Shown here: positions 15,667 through 25,137 of the stretch, one piece after another
How positions within the stretch are numbered: the stretch's first letter is position 1
How the letters are laid out: each line of letters opens with the position of its first letter
Source: Akkermansiaceae bacterium
Lineage (GTDB): Bacteria; Verrucomicrobiota; Verrucomicrobiia; Verrucomicrobiales; Akkermansiaceae
Length of the DNA stretch: 64,000 nucleotides
Direction of reading: 5' to 3'
Assembly (NCBI GenBank): GCA_905182475.1
Contig: CAJJBR010000002.1
Coordinates: 1-64,000, forward strand
Notes under the pieces: model-generated
What the model saw: the letters and a program-made list of their open reading frames with translations, nothing else
Told to the model about the DNA's origin: nothing
The model's database searches: none
Translations under genes and position numbers: made by a program

Positions 15667-16146
15667 TCACATCTTCGGCGCGACGGAACCGACAATTTTT
15701 GTGCCGTCCGGCTTCTCGACTTCAACCCACCACTTTGCGTCCGCAGGAAGAGGTGACGGAGCCATGGCGTGGATGTCGTAGTCATCGTGTGATGGGGCGT
15801 AGTCACTCTTGCCGACAGCTGACATGGTGCGGTCTTCGGTGCCGATCCAAGCGCGGACTACGGTTGCGCCGTTATCCTTGAAAGGAAGCTTGATAACAAG
15901 ATGGCCTTCCTTGCCTGCCTCGACCATTCCATGGCCTTGGGCTGCTTCGATTTCCATTTCGCCAGCCTTGAAAGTCCCAAGTGAGACCTCTTCGTCGTGG
16001 GCATGATCGCCTTCTTCCTCATGCGGGTGGCCGTGGGCTTCCTCGGATGATGCGGAACCGGCTGTGTTGGTTTCCTTTTCACCGCAGCCGATCAGGAGAG
16101 CGGACATGGCAAAGACGGGAACTGTCAGTATTGGTTTCATTTTCAT
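15667..16146 (-). CDS. Histidine-rich metal-operon lipoprotein
   Basis: 159 residues. MKMKPILTVPVFAMSALLIG followed by Cys is a lipoprotein signal (lipobox LIGC). A His/Glu-rich tract HGHPHEEEGDHAHDEE follows the signal and is a likely divalent-metal-binding segment. The remainder looks like a small beta domain (LVIKLPFKDNGATVVRAWIG, WWVEVEKPDGTKIVGSV). The start overlaps the end of the RND pump gene by 4 bases (ATGA), so the two are translationally coupled, and this is the last gene of the efflux operon. A periplasmic metal-binding or chaperone role is inferred from composition and context. Confidence 0.8.
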   Translation of the reverse strand: MKMKPILTVPVFAMSALLIGCGEKETNTAGSASSEEAHGHPHEEEGDHAHDEEVSLGTFKAGEMEIEAAQGHGMVEAGKEGHLVIKLPFKDNGATVVRAWIGTEDRTMSAVGKSDYAPSHDDYDIHAMAPSPLPADAKWWVEVEKPDGTKIVGSVAPKM

Positions 16147-19100
16147 ATTTCTTGTTTGGTTGGTGTTTGTTTTGTCTTGGGGTTCGGGTTGTTGGCGGAG
16201 ACACGGTGGAGTGCCGCGTAACCGGCCGGGACGACCACGAGATTCAGGAAAGTCGAGGAGAGCAAACCGCCGAGGATGACGACGGATAGCGGGGCGAGGA
16301 TTTCGTTTCCGGGCTTGTCTCCCTGGAGAATGATCGGGACGACAGCCAGGGCGGCGGTCAGGGCGGTCATAAGGATGGGGATCAGCCTTTCGGAGGAGCC
16401 TTGGACGATGGCATCGAACATGGTGTGTCCTTCGTGTTCGACGAGGTGCTGGTAATGGTTCACAAGCAGGATTCCATTTCGCACGGCGATGCCGAAGAGG
16501 GTGATGAAGCCCACCATGCTGGCGATGGAAATGACCGGCGCGGTGTAATGCCCGCCAAGTCCGAACAGCGCCAGGGTGTTGCTGAAAATGCCGGGAGACT
16601 CGCTGAGATAGATCGCGACGATGCCGCCGATCAATGCGAGCGGTAGGTTCACCATGACCAGTAGGGCGACGCGGATTGAGCCGATGGCGAGTTGCAACAG
16701 GATAAGCATGATGACTGCCACGAGACCGCTGAAGATCAGGATCGTCCGGCTGGCTCCTTGCTGGGCTTCAAATTGTCCGCCGTAGTTCACCGAATAACCG
16801 TAGCTCTGCACGATGGGATCGACAGCTTTCTGAACCTCTCCAACCAAGTCTCCGAGGTTGTATCCTTCCTCGACGTTGAGCGTGACCACGGCTTTGCGCT
16901 GGGCGTTTTCGCGGGCGATGAGGTTCGATGTCATTTCAGGGCCGATGTCAGCCACTTCGTTGAGGCGCACCAACGCCCCGCCTTTTCCGCGCAGGACGAG
17001 GTTTTTGAGGTCGCGCAAATCATTGCGCTCTTCTTCCACCAACCGAACGGCCAGTTCATAGCGTCGGACTCCTTCGTTGATTTCGGTAACAGAAACGCCG
17101 AACACCGAATTGCGCACCTGCCGTGCCGCATCCTGCGGGGTGAGGCCGTATGAGGCGAGGTCGCTGGGGCGATACTTAACGGGCAAGGACTGGATCAGAA
17201 CCTCACGGTTTGCCGCCACATCGCGTGTGCCGGGCATGGGTTTTAGTACACCTTCGATTTCCTTGGCGATGGCGCGCAGCTTGGCGAGATCCTCTCCATA
17301 AACGCTGATGGCGATGGCCGCCGGGGTGCCGGAAAGGATGTGGCTGAGCCGGTGCTCGATGGGTTGGCCGATGTTGGTGGTGATGCCGGGGACGCGCTCA
17401 AGGATGGCGCTGACCTGTTGGCGCACCTCTTCCTTTCGGAAATCGGGTTTCAGTGTCACGTCCATTTCCGAGTTGCTGACCGGCTCGGCGTGTTCATCGC
17501 GCTCGGCACGTCCGGTGCGGCGGGTTACGCTGCGAACTCCTTCGAGGGCGAGCAGCTGTTTCTCAATCGCGCTGGCCATCCGGTCGCTGGCCTTGAGGGA
17601 GGTTCCGGGGGGAGCGAAAAGGCCGACGGTGAACGTCCCTTCGTTGAACTCCGGCAGGAACGAGCGTCCGAACGTCGAGCCGAGCAAAAGTGCCAGTAAA
17701 GTGCCAAGAACAGCGGCTCCCAGCACCAACTTGCGGTATTTCACGGCCTGGCGGACGGCCGGAACATAAACACCTTTGAGCCAGCGAACGACCGGGGTGT
17801 CTTTTTCCTCCCCGGTTTTCCCTTTCATCAGGTAGCGGCACATTGCTGGGGTGACGGTGAGAGCCACGAACAACGAGGCCATGATGGATACCCCGAAGGC
17901 GACTCCCAGCGGGCGGAAGAAGCGCCCTTCGATGCCTTCGAGAAACATCAGCGGAAGGAAAACAAGTACGATAATCACAGTAGCAAAGACCATTGCCGGG
18001 CGAATCTCGTTGCTGGCATCAAGGATCACTTCGAGTCGTGGGCGCTGTTCGGAAAGCGGTTTGGCGGCGTTTTCATTGAGTCGCCGAAACACATTTTCCA
18101 CATCGATGATCGCATCGTCCACCAGGCTACCCACGGCGATGGCGAGGCCGCCGAGCGTCATGACGTTAATGGTCATGCCCATCCAGTCTAGCACGAGGAG
18201 TCCAACCGCCAGTGAGAGCGGGATGGCGGTCAGGGTGATGAGTGTCGTGCGGACGTTGAGGAGAAACAGGATGAGAATGATCGCGACGATGATCGCGGCA
18301 TCGCGCAGGGCGTGGACAACATTGTTCACCGACACATCGATGAAATCAGCTTGGCGGAAGATCTGCCGGTTCACTTTCAATCCTTCCGGAAGCGAAGGTT
18401 CCAGCTCGTCAAGCATCGCGTCGATTCCTTTGGTGATGGCCAGCGTATTGGTGCCTGGCGCTTTCTGGATGGTCATCACGACAGCGGGCGATCCGCCATC
18501 CGCACCGGTTCCACGTTTCGGCGCAGGGCCTTTGCGGACATCCGCCACATCTCCGATGGTGACGGGAAACTGGTCGTGATACTTGATGACGGTTCCCGAA
18601 ATATCCTTCACCGAGCGCACCCGGCCACTCTGGCGGACAGGCATTTCAAGGGAATCGATGTCCGCGATGTAGCCCGCGCTGAGGGTGCTGTGCGATGCAC
18701 CGGCAGCCTCCGCCACATCCTCGATAGTGAGGCCGTAGAGGCGGAGATCATCCTGGCGGACGAGCACCTGGTACTCCGGGAGTTCACCACCAATCACGGA
18801 GATCTGGGAAACACCCGCGATGGCGAGGAGCTTGTTGCGCAGGTCATACTCTGCGAAGGCGCGCAGATCCATGTCACTCATTTCCCCGCCGGGCGAGGAG
18901 ATGGCGAGCAGCATGATTTGCCCGGTGATCGAGGTGATCGGAGTCATTTCCGCATGGGCATCCGCAGGCAGATCTTCGCGGACGGAATCGAGCCGTTCGG
19001 AGACGAGCTGGCGGGCGGTCATGATCTCCATGCCCCAGTCGAACTCGACGTAGGCGATCGACAGACCGATGGCGCTGGACGTGCGCACGCGGCGGACACC

Positions 19101-19331
19101 GGGCATGCCGTTTACCGAGCTTTCGATCGGGAAAGTGACGTATTGCTCGACCTCGTCGGCGGCGAGGCCGGGGGCTTCGGTCATGATGACCACGGTCGGG
19201 GCATTTAGCTCCGGGAAAACATCGACCGCCGTTTTCGGCAGACGGAGAGCGACCACGGCGAGCAGAAGCCCGGCGGCGAGCAGGACCAGCGATGCGTGGA
19301 CCAGCGAGAATTTGATGAGACGTGAAAGCAT
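16143..19331 (-). CDS. Heavy-metal efflux RND pump (CzcA/CusA family)
   Basis: 1062 residues with the full RND layout: an N-terminal membrane segment, a periplasmic porter domain, membrane segments around 340-540, a second periplasmic domain and a C-terminal membrane bundle. The N-terminus MLSRLIKFSLVHASLVLLAA is typical of heavy-metal RND proteins. The TM4 motif is AVGSLVDDAIIDVEN (residues 399-413). Its double Asp resembles the HME5-type signature more than the copper/silver type (VDAAIVMIEN) or the zinc/cobalt type (VDGAVVMVEN), so the substrate may be nickel or another divalent ion. That reading is from remembered motifs. The gene lies in one operon with adaptor, outer-membrane factor and His-rich proteins. 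Confidence 0.93.
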   Translation of the reverse strand: MLSRLIKFSLVHASLVLLAAGLLLAVVALRLPKTAVDVFPELNAPTVVIMTEAPGLAADEVEQYVTFPIESSVNGMPGVRRVRTSSAIGLSIAYVEFDWGMEIMTARQLVSERLDSVREDLPADAHAEMTPITSITGQIMLLAISSPGGEMSDMDLRAFAEYDLRNKLLAIAGVSQISVIGGELPEYQVLVRQDDLRLYGLTIEDVAEAAGASHSTLSAGYIADIDSLEMPVRQSGRVRSVKDISGTVIKYHDQFPVTIGDVADVRKGPAPKRGTGADGGSPAVVMTIQKAPGTNTLAITKGIDAMLDELEPSLPEGLKVNRQIFRQADFIDVSVNNVVHALRDAAIIVAIILILFLLNVRTTLITLTAIPLSLAVGLLVLDWMGMTINVMTLGGLAIAVGSLVDDAIIDVENVFRRLNENAAKPLSEQRPRLEVILDASNEIRPAMVFATVIIVLVFLPLMFLEGIEGRFFRPLGVAFGVSIMASLFVALTVTPAMCRYLMKGKTGEEKDTPVVRWLKGVYVPAVRQAVKYRKLVLGAAVLGTLLALLLGSTFGRSFLPEFNEGTFTVGLFAPPGTSLKASDRMASAIEKQLLALEGVRSVTRRTGRAERDEHAEPVSNSEMDVTLKPDFRKEEVRQQVSAILERVPGITTNIGQPIEHRLSHILSGTPAAIAISVYGEDLAKLRAIAKEIEGVLKPMPGTRDVAANREVLIQSLPVKYRPSDLASYGLTPQDAARQVRNSVFGVSVTEINEGVRRYELAVRLVEEERNDLRDLKNLVLRGKGGALVRLNEVADIGPEMTSNLIARENAQRKAVVTLNVEEGYNLGDLVGEVQKAVDPIVQSYGYSVNYGGQFEAQQGASRTILIFSGLVAVIMLILLQLAIGSIRVALLVMVNLPLALIGGIVAIYLSESPGIFSNTLALFGLGGHYTAPVISIASMVGFITLFGIAVRNGILLVNHYQHLVEHEGHTMFDAIVQGSSERLIPILMTALTAALAVVPIILQGDKPGNEILAPLSVVILGGLLSSTFLNLVVVPAGYAALHRVSANNPNPKTKQTPTKQEI

Positions 19332-19336
19332 GATGA

Positions 19337-20638
19337 TCAGTGTTCTTCGTGATAAGCTCCGTCGGCGTGGAAGTGGCCACCCTTCTGGCTTGTGCCGCTT
19401 TGTGCGGAAGCGAGCTTGAGTTCGTATGCGCCTTCGAGGATCACCTCATCGTTGGGGCCGAGATCGCTTTTCACCTCCACCCAGCGTCCGTCATCGAGTC
19501 CGAGATCGGCTTCGACGTGGATGGCCTTGTTCGGATCGAGGGGGTCACGTTTGAAAAAAACGTGAACTATGCCGTCCTTAACCACCGCAGATCGGGGAAT
19601 GGCCAACACAACTCCTCCGGTTGTGGCAGTAGTGACTTCCAGAAACGCTGACACGCCGAGCCTGGCCCATGGTCGTTGCTCCTGCGGGTTTGCGAAAAGC
19701 GGCACGGTGCGCTGTGTGGGGTCGGCATCGAGGCCGATGGTTAGTTTCGCCGGAAGCGTGTCATTCAGGTCACCTCCCTTTCCCTGGTGAGGCACGATGC
19801 TTGCGGCGTGCGCCCCCTCGAACTTCATCAAGTCACTCTGCAAACCGAGTGCGCGAAAGCGAATACGGGTCGGGTCGATGGTAGTGAGGACAAGCGTCGT
19901 TTCATCAACAAAGCTGCCATCAGTGATGGCGAGAGATTCGACCACGCCTGCGACGACTGCCTTTGCCTCGATCCAACTGATCGTCTGGTAGCGGGAAACC
20001 GGGCGACCCTCGACATCAACCGGCGCAAGCAGATCATCGGGAGTCAGCGCGTTCTCATCCGGCCCGGCGTAGGTGTTCAGGATGTTCATTGCGGCGGTGA
20101 GCGCGGCGTTGAGTTCCGCCTTGCGGCCTGCAAGTTCGGCTTCGAGAACGGTGGACTCCGACTGGAGATCCGCCCGCTTGAACTCGGCCTTGGCGAGAGC
20201 CTTGATCCGGGTGGAAAGCGCCTCGTATTTCAGGGTCGCCTGATTGTAATTCGCTACGGCAAGCCCGATGCGTGACTGGAGTTCGAGCCACTGTGGTGAC
20301 TGGAACTCGTAAAGCAGAGTGCCGGGCTTCACTTCATCAAACTGATCCACGGCGAAGCGCACCTGCGAGGGAAGCAGCAGGCGGTATTCGTGCTTGGCGA
20401 GCGGCTGGAGTTCAAACGATCCGGGAACGCGGAGCGTGTCGGCCACGTTGCGCCGCTCGACCTTGGCAAAAGTGATGCCGAGATTGCTGCGGACTGTCGC
20501 AGGAATTTCGATGCGGTTGGTAACTGGTTCACCGCCATCTTCGGCAGCGGCTTGGTTTGCGTCTTTTCCGCTATCGCACGAGGCGTTTGCCGCGATCAGG
20601 GTGGCGAGCGGGATCCATCTATAAGTTGAGAATTTCAT
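19337..20638 (-). CDS. RND periplasmic adaptor protein (CusB/CzcB family)
   Basis: 433 residues. An N-terminal signal with a Cys after ANAS suggests a lipoprotein or exported protein. The membrane-fusion layout is present: beta-barrel and lipoyl halves (VKPGTLLYEFQSPQWLELQS) flanking a helical hairpin (NYNQATLKYEALSTRIKAL through NAALTAAMNIL), then the second half (AKAVVAGVVESLAITDGSFV) and a C-terminal domain with VLEGAYELKLA. The C-terminus is His-rich (GGHFHADGAYHEEH) and may bind metal. The protein links the inner-membrane pump to the outer-membrane channel. It lies 5 bases upstream of the pump gene. Confidence 0.92.
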   Translation of the reverse strand: MKFSTYRWIPLATLIAANASCDSGKDANQAAAEDGGEPVTNRIEIPATVRSNLGITFAKVERRNVADTLRVPGSFELQPLAKHEYRLLLPSQVRFAVDQFDEVKPGTLLYEFQSPQWLELQSRIGLAVANYNQATLKYEALSTRIKALAKAEFKRADLQSESTVLEAELAGRKAELNAALTAAMNILNTYAGPDENALTPDDLLAPVDVEGRPVSRYQTISWIEAKAVVAGVVESLAITDGSFVDETTLVLTTIDPTRIRFRALGLQSDLMKFEGAHAASIVPHQGKGGDLNDTLPAKLTIGLDADPTQRTVPLFANPQEQRPWARLGVSAFLEVTTATTGGVVLAIPRSAVVKDGIVHVFFKRDPLDPNKAIHVEADLGLDDGRWVEVKSDLGPNDEVILEGAYELKLASAQSGTSQKGGHFHADGAYHEEH

Positions 20639-20651
20639 GGTAGTATAAAAA

Positions 20652-22040
20652 TTATTTGGTGTTTACCGCCAGTCGGTCAGGGCCGAGCAGATGGTGGATT
20701 TCAGTTTGGGTGGTGCTCTCTTCAAGCCGCACTTCGATCAGGTCGAGCTTCGCTTCATGAGCGCGAACAAGGCTCTCCAACAGGACAAGACTGCCGCTTT
20801 CTCCGAGTTCCAGCAGGTTGCGGGCGTCCTCGATTTGTTGGTCAACGAGCGGCACGACATTCTTATCGATGGACTGGCGGCGGGAACGAGCACCATCCAA
20901 CCGGGCGCGCATAGCGGCTAGGCGGCCTTTCGTTTTCTCAAGTTCAGTCTCGAATGCGGCACGGGAAACTTCCCGTTCCGCACGGGCGGCGGCGATTCCG
21001 CCTTTGTTCGAGTTCAGGATGGGAATCGGGATTGCCCCTATCATCCCAACCCGCGACTGGCCTTGGTCTTCCTCAAACTGTGGCCCGAGCGTTAGATCGG
21101 GATATTGCTTGCGGATCTCGCGCAACAAGGTCAGTTCGGCCACCTCGTATTCGCTTTGCAAGCGGATCAGGGTTGGGTTGCTTTCTTCCAACTTTGTGCG
21201 GTTTTTTCCGCTTGCTGCGGCAAGGATCGGAATAAGCTTCGCTGGAGCATTCGGAGAAATACCCAGCAGCGAGCGAATCTCCTGCTCGCCCTCATTCACC
21301 TTTCCTCGAAGCCTTGCCACATCTGCTTTACGACTCTCCTGCTCGATTTTAAAAAGGGCGGATTCAGTGCGTGGCAGCTCGCCCTCCTCAGCAAGTTTTC
21401 CGGTAGTTTCCACCACGGAATCGAGAGAGCCGACGATGCGCTCGGTCTCTTCCAACCGCAGGCGGTTCGCTGACCACTCCAACCAGGTTTTTCGCAGGTC
21501 GGCGAGGGTCTTCCATTCCTCTTCAGCGACCCTTGCGAGCTGCGAGTGCATGTCGGCCTTCGCCCGTGATTTCTCAACCTGTAGCCGCCCAGATACAGGG
21601 ATGGTCAGAGACAAGGCCGAGCTGAGAATCCATGGATTCGGCACGCCCTCGGTGATTTTAAAAACATCAAAACTCAACTCCGGATCGTCCCAGCGTCCGG
21701 CAAATTCGGCAGTGGCCTTCGCGACCCCGGCTTTCAACCGGGCAACGCGGAGATCGGGATTGTAAACCAGCGCCACGACTTCTCCCTCCGCAAGCGACAA
21801 GCCATCACCGGGATTGAACGGCACGGATCGGGGTGCGCTTGTTTCGATTCGGCGGGCGAAGTCTTTCACCTGCTCATCGGTGGGGCTGCGGCCAAGCCAG
21901 CTCTCGGAGTGGCCGGAAGGGTTCAGCGGTGATGGCTGATAGACCTGGCAACTCGTGAGAACGGCAACAGGTAGAAGTGCGCACCTCTGGAGGAGGAGAG
22001 CTATAGTTCGGGGTATAGAAAGGGTAGATGGAAATTTCAT
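20652..22040 (-). CDS. Outer-membrane efflux factor (TolC/CusC-like lipoprotein)
   Basis: About 462 residues from the ATG at 22040. The frame is open 21 codons further up, but the signal peptide MKFPSTLSIPRTIALLL with lipobox LTSC fixes this start. The mature part has the two OEP repeats with long amphipathic helices (RLKAGVAKATAEFAGRWDDP, LLREIRKQYPDLTLGPQFEE, SNKGGIAAARAEREVSRA). Such trimers form the outer-membrane exit duct of tripartite pumps. It precedes the adaptor gene by 13 bases, and about 200 bases separate it from the small His-rich gene upstream. Confidence 0.9.
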   Translation of the reverse strand: MKFPSTLSIPRTIALLLQRCALLPVAVLTSCQVYQPSPLNPSGHSESWLGRSPTDEQVKDFARRIETSAPRSVPFNPGDGLSLAEGEVVALVYNPDLRVARLKAGVAKATAEFAGRWDDPELSFDVFKITEGVPNPWILSSALSLTIPVSGRLQVEKSRAKADMHSQLARVAEEEWKTLADLRKTWLEWSANRLRLEETERIVGSLDSVVETTGKLAEEGELPRTESALFKIEQESRKADVARLRGKVNEGEQEIRSLLGISPNAPAKLIPILAAASGKNRTKLEESNPTLIRLQSEYEVAELTLLREIRKQYPDLTLGPQFEEDQGQSRVGMIGAIPIPILNSNKGGIAAARAEREVSRAAFETELEKTKGRLAAMRARLDGARSRRQSIDKNVVPLVDQQIEDARNLLELGESGSLVLLESLVRAHEAKLDLIEVRLEESTTQTEIHHLLGPDRLAVNTK

Positions 22041-22241
22041 GATCGGATCAAGGTGGGACGACCTGATTTCGGTCGCCCAAGGAACGGGGCACCGCGATGT
22101 CACGGATAACGGACATGCTACGGCGTTGTGGAACAGCGGTGCTGACGGGTGTTCGCGGCAAGCCCAGCAATCGGACTACGAGGAACCGGAACGGACTACG
22201 TGCCTAAAAATCAAGGCAGTCCACCCGTCAAAAACCGAGCC

Positions 22242-22586
22242 TCAACCCAACTGGGGAGGCTTGATCAGAGCAAAGCAAGGCCCGTCCGGGAATTGGTCGG
22301 AAGCGGGTAGGAGATTGGCGAGGCTTTTCGCAGAAATGGTCTGAGCGGTCGGAAATTCAGGGGCGACGAATGGTGAGTCCGCTCCCAACGAAACCACATG
22401 CGAGTGACTGTGCTCTTCACCATCGCGGGAATCTTCATCAGGCGACGGAGCTTCGTCCTCATGAGGGTGATGGTCATGACCTGTGCTCACCTCATGGGAA
22501 TGCTCGACTTCCACAACCACGGCCGATCCCAGAACGGTTCCGAACGAAACCGCGATGATCAGGAGAGCTTGGAGGAAAACGCGCAT
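22242..22586 (-). CDS. Small His/Asp/Glu-rich exported protein, first gene of efflux operon
   Basis: 114 residues. MRVFLQALLIIAVSFGTVLG is a secretion signal. Two histidine-rich stretches follow (EVEHSHEVSTGHDHHPHEDE and GEEHSHSHV), which should bind Zn, Ni, Co or Cu ions. Similar short His-rich proteins often stand first in Czc-like operons. The promoter should lie beyond 22587, but I could not pick a convincing -35/-10 pair. A periplasmic metal buffer or sensor-like protein is inferred. Confidence 0.7.
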   Translation of the reverse strand: MRVFLQALLIIAVSFGTVLGSAVVVEVEHSHEVSTGHDHHPHEDEAPSPDEDSRDGEEHSHSHVVSLGADSPFVAPEFPTAQTISAKSLANLLPASDQFPDGPCFALIKPPQLG

Positions 22587-22900
22587 GGCCTAACTGATGC
22601 CATGTTGGGAAGAAAATTCCTACCAACTTGGACCACGCCGTGAAGCTATGGCGTTCGATCTAGGGGTCAAGTGATTTCTGATTCGTGTCTTTCGGTCACC
22701 AGACATAGTAGTCCTCCCAACCAGACAGCTTTCGCTGCCCGCTCACGGGCACGAGGAATTGCGCGGAACTCAAGCACCCACGCACGAGATTTCCTCTACC
22801 AGATTGCAGCGCTTGCTGTGGATTCGATAGCGACAAAAGTTGCCACCTGATCAGAACGAACAGGAATCATGAAAACATCCCCTAAAGAAGTGGTGAAACT
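22587..22900. other. Intergenic stretch upstream of the efflux operon
   Basis: No gene is supported. The stretch should hold the operon promoter. ATG at 22869 begins a short frame ([18 protein letters not shown]) that runs out of frame into the comM relic; it has no recognisable family. Confidence 0.4.
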
Positions 22901-23002
22901 CAACAGCCGTCTGAGAGCGGCCATGTCACAATTTCCAGCGCCGCCGGTTCCCTCACATTTTCAGCGAGGTTCATGCTCGTCGTAGCGATGAACCCATGCC
23001 CC
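22901..23002 (+). pseudogene. comM: Second comM relic
   Basis: The frame reads [20 protein letters not shown] and [14 protein letters not shown]. This is the same part of ComM that opens the fragment at 15046, but with clear sequence differences, so it is not a recent exact duplicate. It ends at AMNPCP, after which the sequence is unrelated. Only about 34 codons survive. Both comM relics begin within two codons of the same point (QPSE), so a shared breakpoint or insertion site is suggested. Confidence 0.7.
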
Positions 23003-23155
23003 CGATCACCCGATACAACACATAGTTTTTCTTTTTTGGATCTCCTGCAAGCGAATCCCTGCTCTTATGGGTTCGCTCCCCGTAGGCAGCGAAAATTAAT
23101 CCGGGCAGCTAGAAGTGTCGTTGTGGATCAAGGGATTGCGGCTACTAGCTGAGGC

Positions 23156-23281
23156 TTGCAAGTTCCGCCCACAAGCCCCGAAAGATCGCCGAACGTGGCG
23201 ACCCTTCAACACGTGGCGAAGGCATTGAAATTACAGGCATCCGATTTGCTGAATGAAGCTGGCTATAGAGCTTCACTGCGC
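23156..23281 (+). pseudogene. Possible XRE-type regulator relic
   Basis: The frame reads RSPNVATLQHVAKALKLQAS then DLLNEAGY. This resembles the end of an XRE helix-turn-helix domain, where the recognition helix is followed by (P/S)xVxTLxxIAxAL. The first helices are missing and the frame then runs into the 3' end of the integrase gene on the other strand. It may be the tail of a regulator of the former element. Confidence 0.35.
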
Positions 23282-23292
23282 TGCCGAATCAC

Positions 23293-25092
23293 TCACTTCC
23301 TCTTGATGCGTCTAGCGCCGGGGAATTTCACACCGGGAAACTTGATCTTGTCGATTTCAGTTTTGAGCATGGGCAGCTCATCCAACCTGCTCCCGTAATG
23401 TTCCGATGCGTCGGGTTGTGACCATCCTCCGAGCCTCTTGCGGGTTGAATCGCTCAAACCTGCGGAACGAGCCGCCGTCGCCCATGAATGCCGCAGGCTA
23501 TGAATGCCCCGCCCCCCGCTTGCTCCGTCGGAAGGGGAAGCGCCTAGGGTTGCCTTTACCAATCGTCCCCACCATTTGCAGACACCGTCCGCCATACTGC
23601 CGTTGCGGTTGCGGGAAAGGCCGGGAAATAGATAGCCCTTTGGGTCTGCCTTCCTGCGTTCCTCGACAAAATCCAAGAAGCCCATGTCAATCAGCCGTTG
23701 ATGCAAGGGAACAAGCCTCGCACTGGATTCCGTCTTAAGGCGGCGCTCATCCGTTTCGCGGAGGTTGAGGAATGAAATCCCCGCTTCCTCACCCATGTCG
23801 GCAACATGCGCCCCTGCCACTTCGTTCGCACGCGTGCCATGGAACGCGCAAAGCAATGGCACCCAGAACCGGGCAGGCTGCTTGCCTTTCCGTTGCCTGA
23901 GGAAATCAGGCGATGAGAAAATCCGCGTCATTTCCTCCGAGGTGAGAGTTTGCCGCTCCCTCCGCACCAGCTTGGGCAGGCGCTCGCGAATCAGGCGTCC
24001 TTTCATCGGGTTTGCCGCAATCCATCCGAGATCGGTCGCATGGCTGAACATGGCAGACACCCCGGTAAAGTAATCGTCTACGGTCTTGGAATGGATGAGG
24101 CGCTTTGCAGCCAGCTTGCCCTCCCGCTCCGCCGCAACCACCAAGGAAACCCCTTTGTATCGCTTGAGCGCATTGCTCGGCAGAGTCGGCAGGAAATCCA
24201 CCAGCCGGGTCGCATCCTCGCGTGTGATTGAGGCGAGCGCCTTACCCTTGCCGAAAAAATCGGCCATAGTTCGGCAGCGCATCTTGACCTTGGAAATCAT
24301 GGAACGCGCAAGCTGCCCCTTTTCCACACGGCTCTCGCTGTGGGCGAGATATTCGCGGCACAGATCGGCAACGGTCTTCGATGCCATTGCCAGCGCTGGC
24401 GTGTCCGCATGGACACCCGAAAACAAGGGATCGAAGCTTGCGAACCGCTCTCCTATCAGGGCGCTTTCAGTCCGCATCGCGGCCTCGACTGCGGCACGCT
24501 GCATCTTAACCGCCAAATTACGCAGCGAGGCGTTGTCGGCATCCTCAGTAGAAATCCCGTCGGCTTCCAGTGCCTTGCGGATCTCAACCAGCCAGTTGCA
24601 ATTCTGATTAGTTAATTCACCATCAATCTCGGCCAAATCATCCCGGATATTCCAAAGAAGTTCCTTGCGAGTTTCAGGGTCATTTTCCCGCCGCGTCTCC
24701 ATTGCCGCTGGTTCTTTGGAAATGAAGAAACGCATCACGAAATCTTTGCGCTCCAATTCGGAAATTTCTAAAAACCGCCTTTTCCCGTCAGATTTGCACG
24801 AACGTGCATTTTTTTGTGGCACCCTGAGTTCTCGGCGTTTGCTTTGAAATTCCTCATCAACCTGCAAAGCAACCGTAATGGCTAGGCTTTGAGCCTTGGC
24901 AAGGTCGGAGGTTCCGAGCGCACGCTTGATGTCCTTGGCCTTGCCGTAGCAACCAGCCCGAACTAGATCCAATGGGATGCGCTTTCGGTAGTAGTATCGG
25001 CCATCCCTTTTCAGGATGTGGGGGTGTTTAGACATGGGGTCAGATGGGGATTGTGTCCCATCGTTGTGTCCCATTTTCGCCTTCCTCTTCAT
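23293..25092 (-). CDS. Tyrosine recombinase / integrase next to tRNA-Ser
   Basis: About 599 residues from ATG 25092, or 580 from the ATG at 25035 (MSKHPHILKRDGRYYYRKR), which better fits relatives. The N-terminal part has the YYYRKRIP arm-binding-like region. The catalytic domain carries the active-site Arg in FHGTRANEVAG, the H-x-x-R box GIHSLRHSW, and LGGWSQPDASEHYG with the nucleophilic Tyr. The open frame continues upstream through the tRNA, which is not coding. The gene starts 45 bases after the 3' end of tRNA-Ser on the same strand, the classic arrangement for an island integrated into a tRNA gene. All catalytic residues are visible, so the enzyme may be active. Confidence 0.9.
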   Translation of the reverse strand: MKRKAKMGHNDGTQSPSDPMSKHPHILKRDGRYYYRKRIPLDLVRAGCYGKAKDIKRALGTSDLAKAQSLAITVALQVDEEFQSKRRELRVPQKNARSCKSDGKRRFLEISELERKDFVMRFFISKEPAAMETRRENDPETRKELLWNIRDDLAEIDGELTNQNCNWLVEIRKALEADGISTEDADNASLRNLAVKMQRAAVEAAMRTESALIGERFASFDPLFSGVHADTPALAMASKTVADLCREYLAHSESRVEKGQLARSMISKVKMRCRTMADFFGKGKALASITREDATRLVDFLPTLPSNALKRYKGVSLVVAAEREGKLAAKRLIHSKTVDDYFTGVSAMFSHATDLGWIAANPMKGRLIRERLPKLVRRERQTLTSEEMTRIFSSPDFLRQRKGKQPARFWVPLLCAFHGTRANEVAGAHVADMGEEAGISFLNLRETDERRLKTESSARLVPLHQRLIDMGFLDFVEERRKADPKGYLFPGLSRNRNGSMADGVCKWWGRLVKATLGASPSDGASGGRGIHSLRHSWATAARSAGLSDSTRKRLGGWSQPDASEHYGSRLDELPMLKTEIDKIKFPGVKFPGARRIKRK

Positions 25093-25137
25093 TGATAGAG
25101 AAGGTTTTGCCCTATTTCCAACGCTTTGGCAAGCGGA

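Noticed and set aside
10600-25137. CRISPR array in the accessory region
   Set aside because: No regularly spaced direct repeats; the repeats present are single palindromes.
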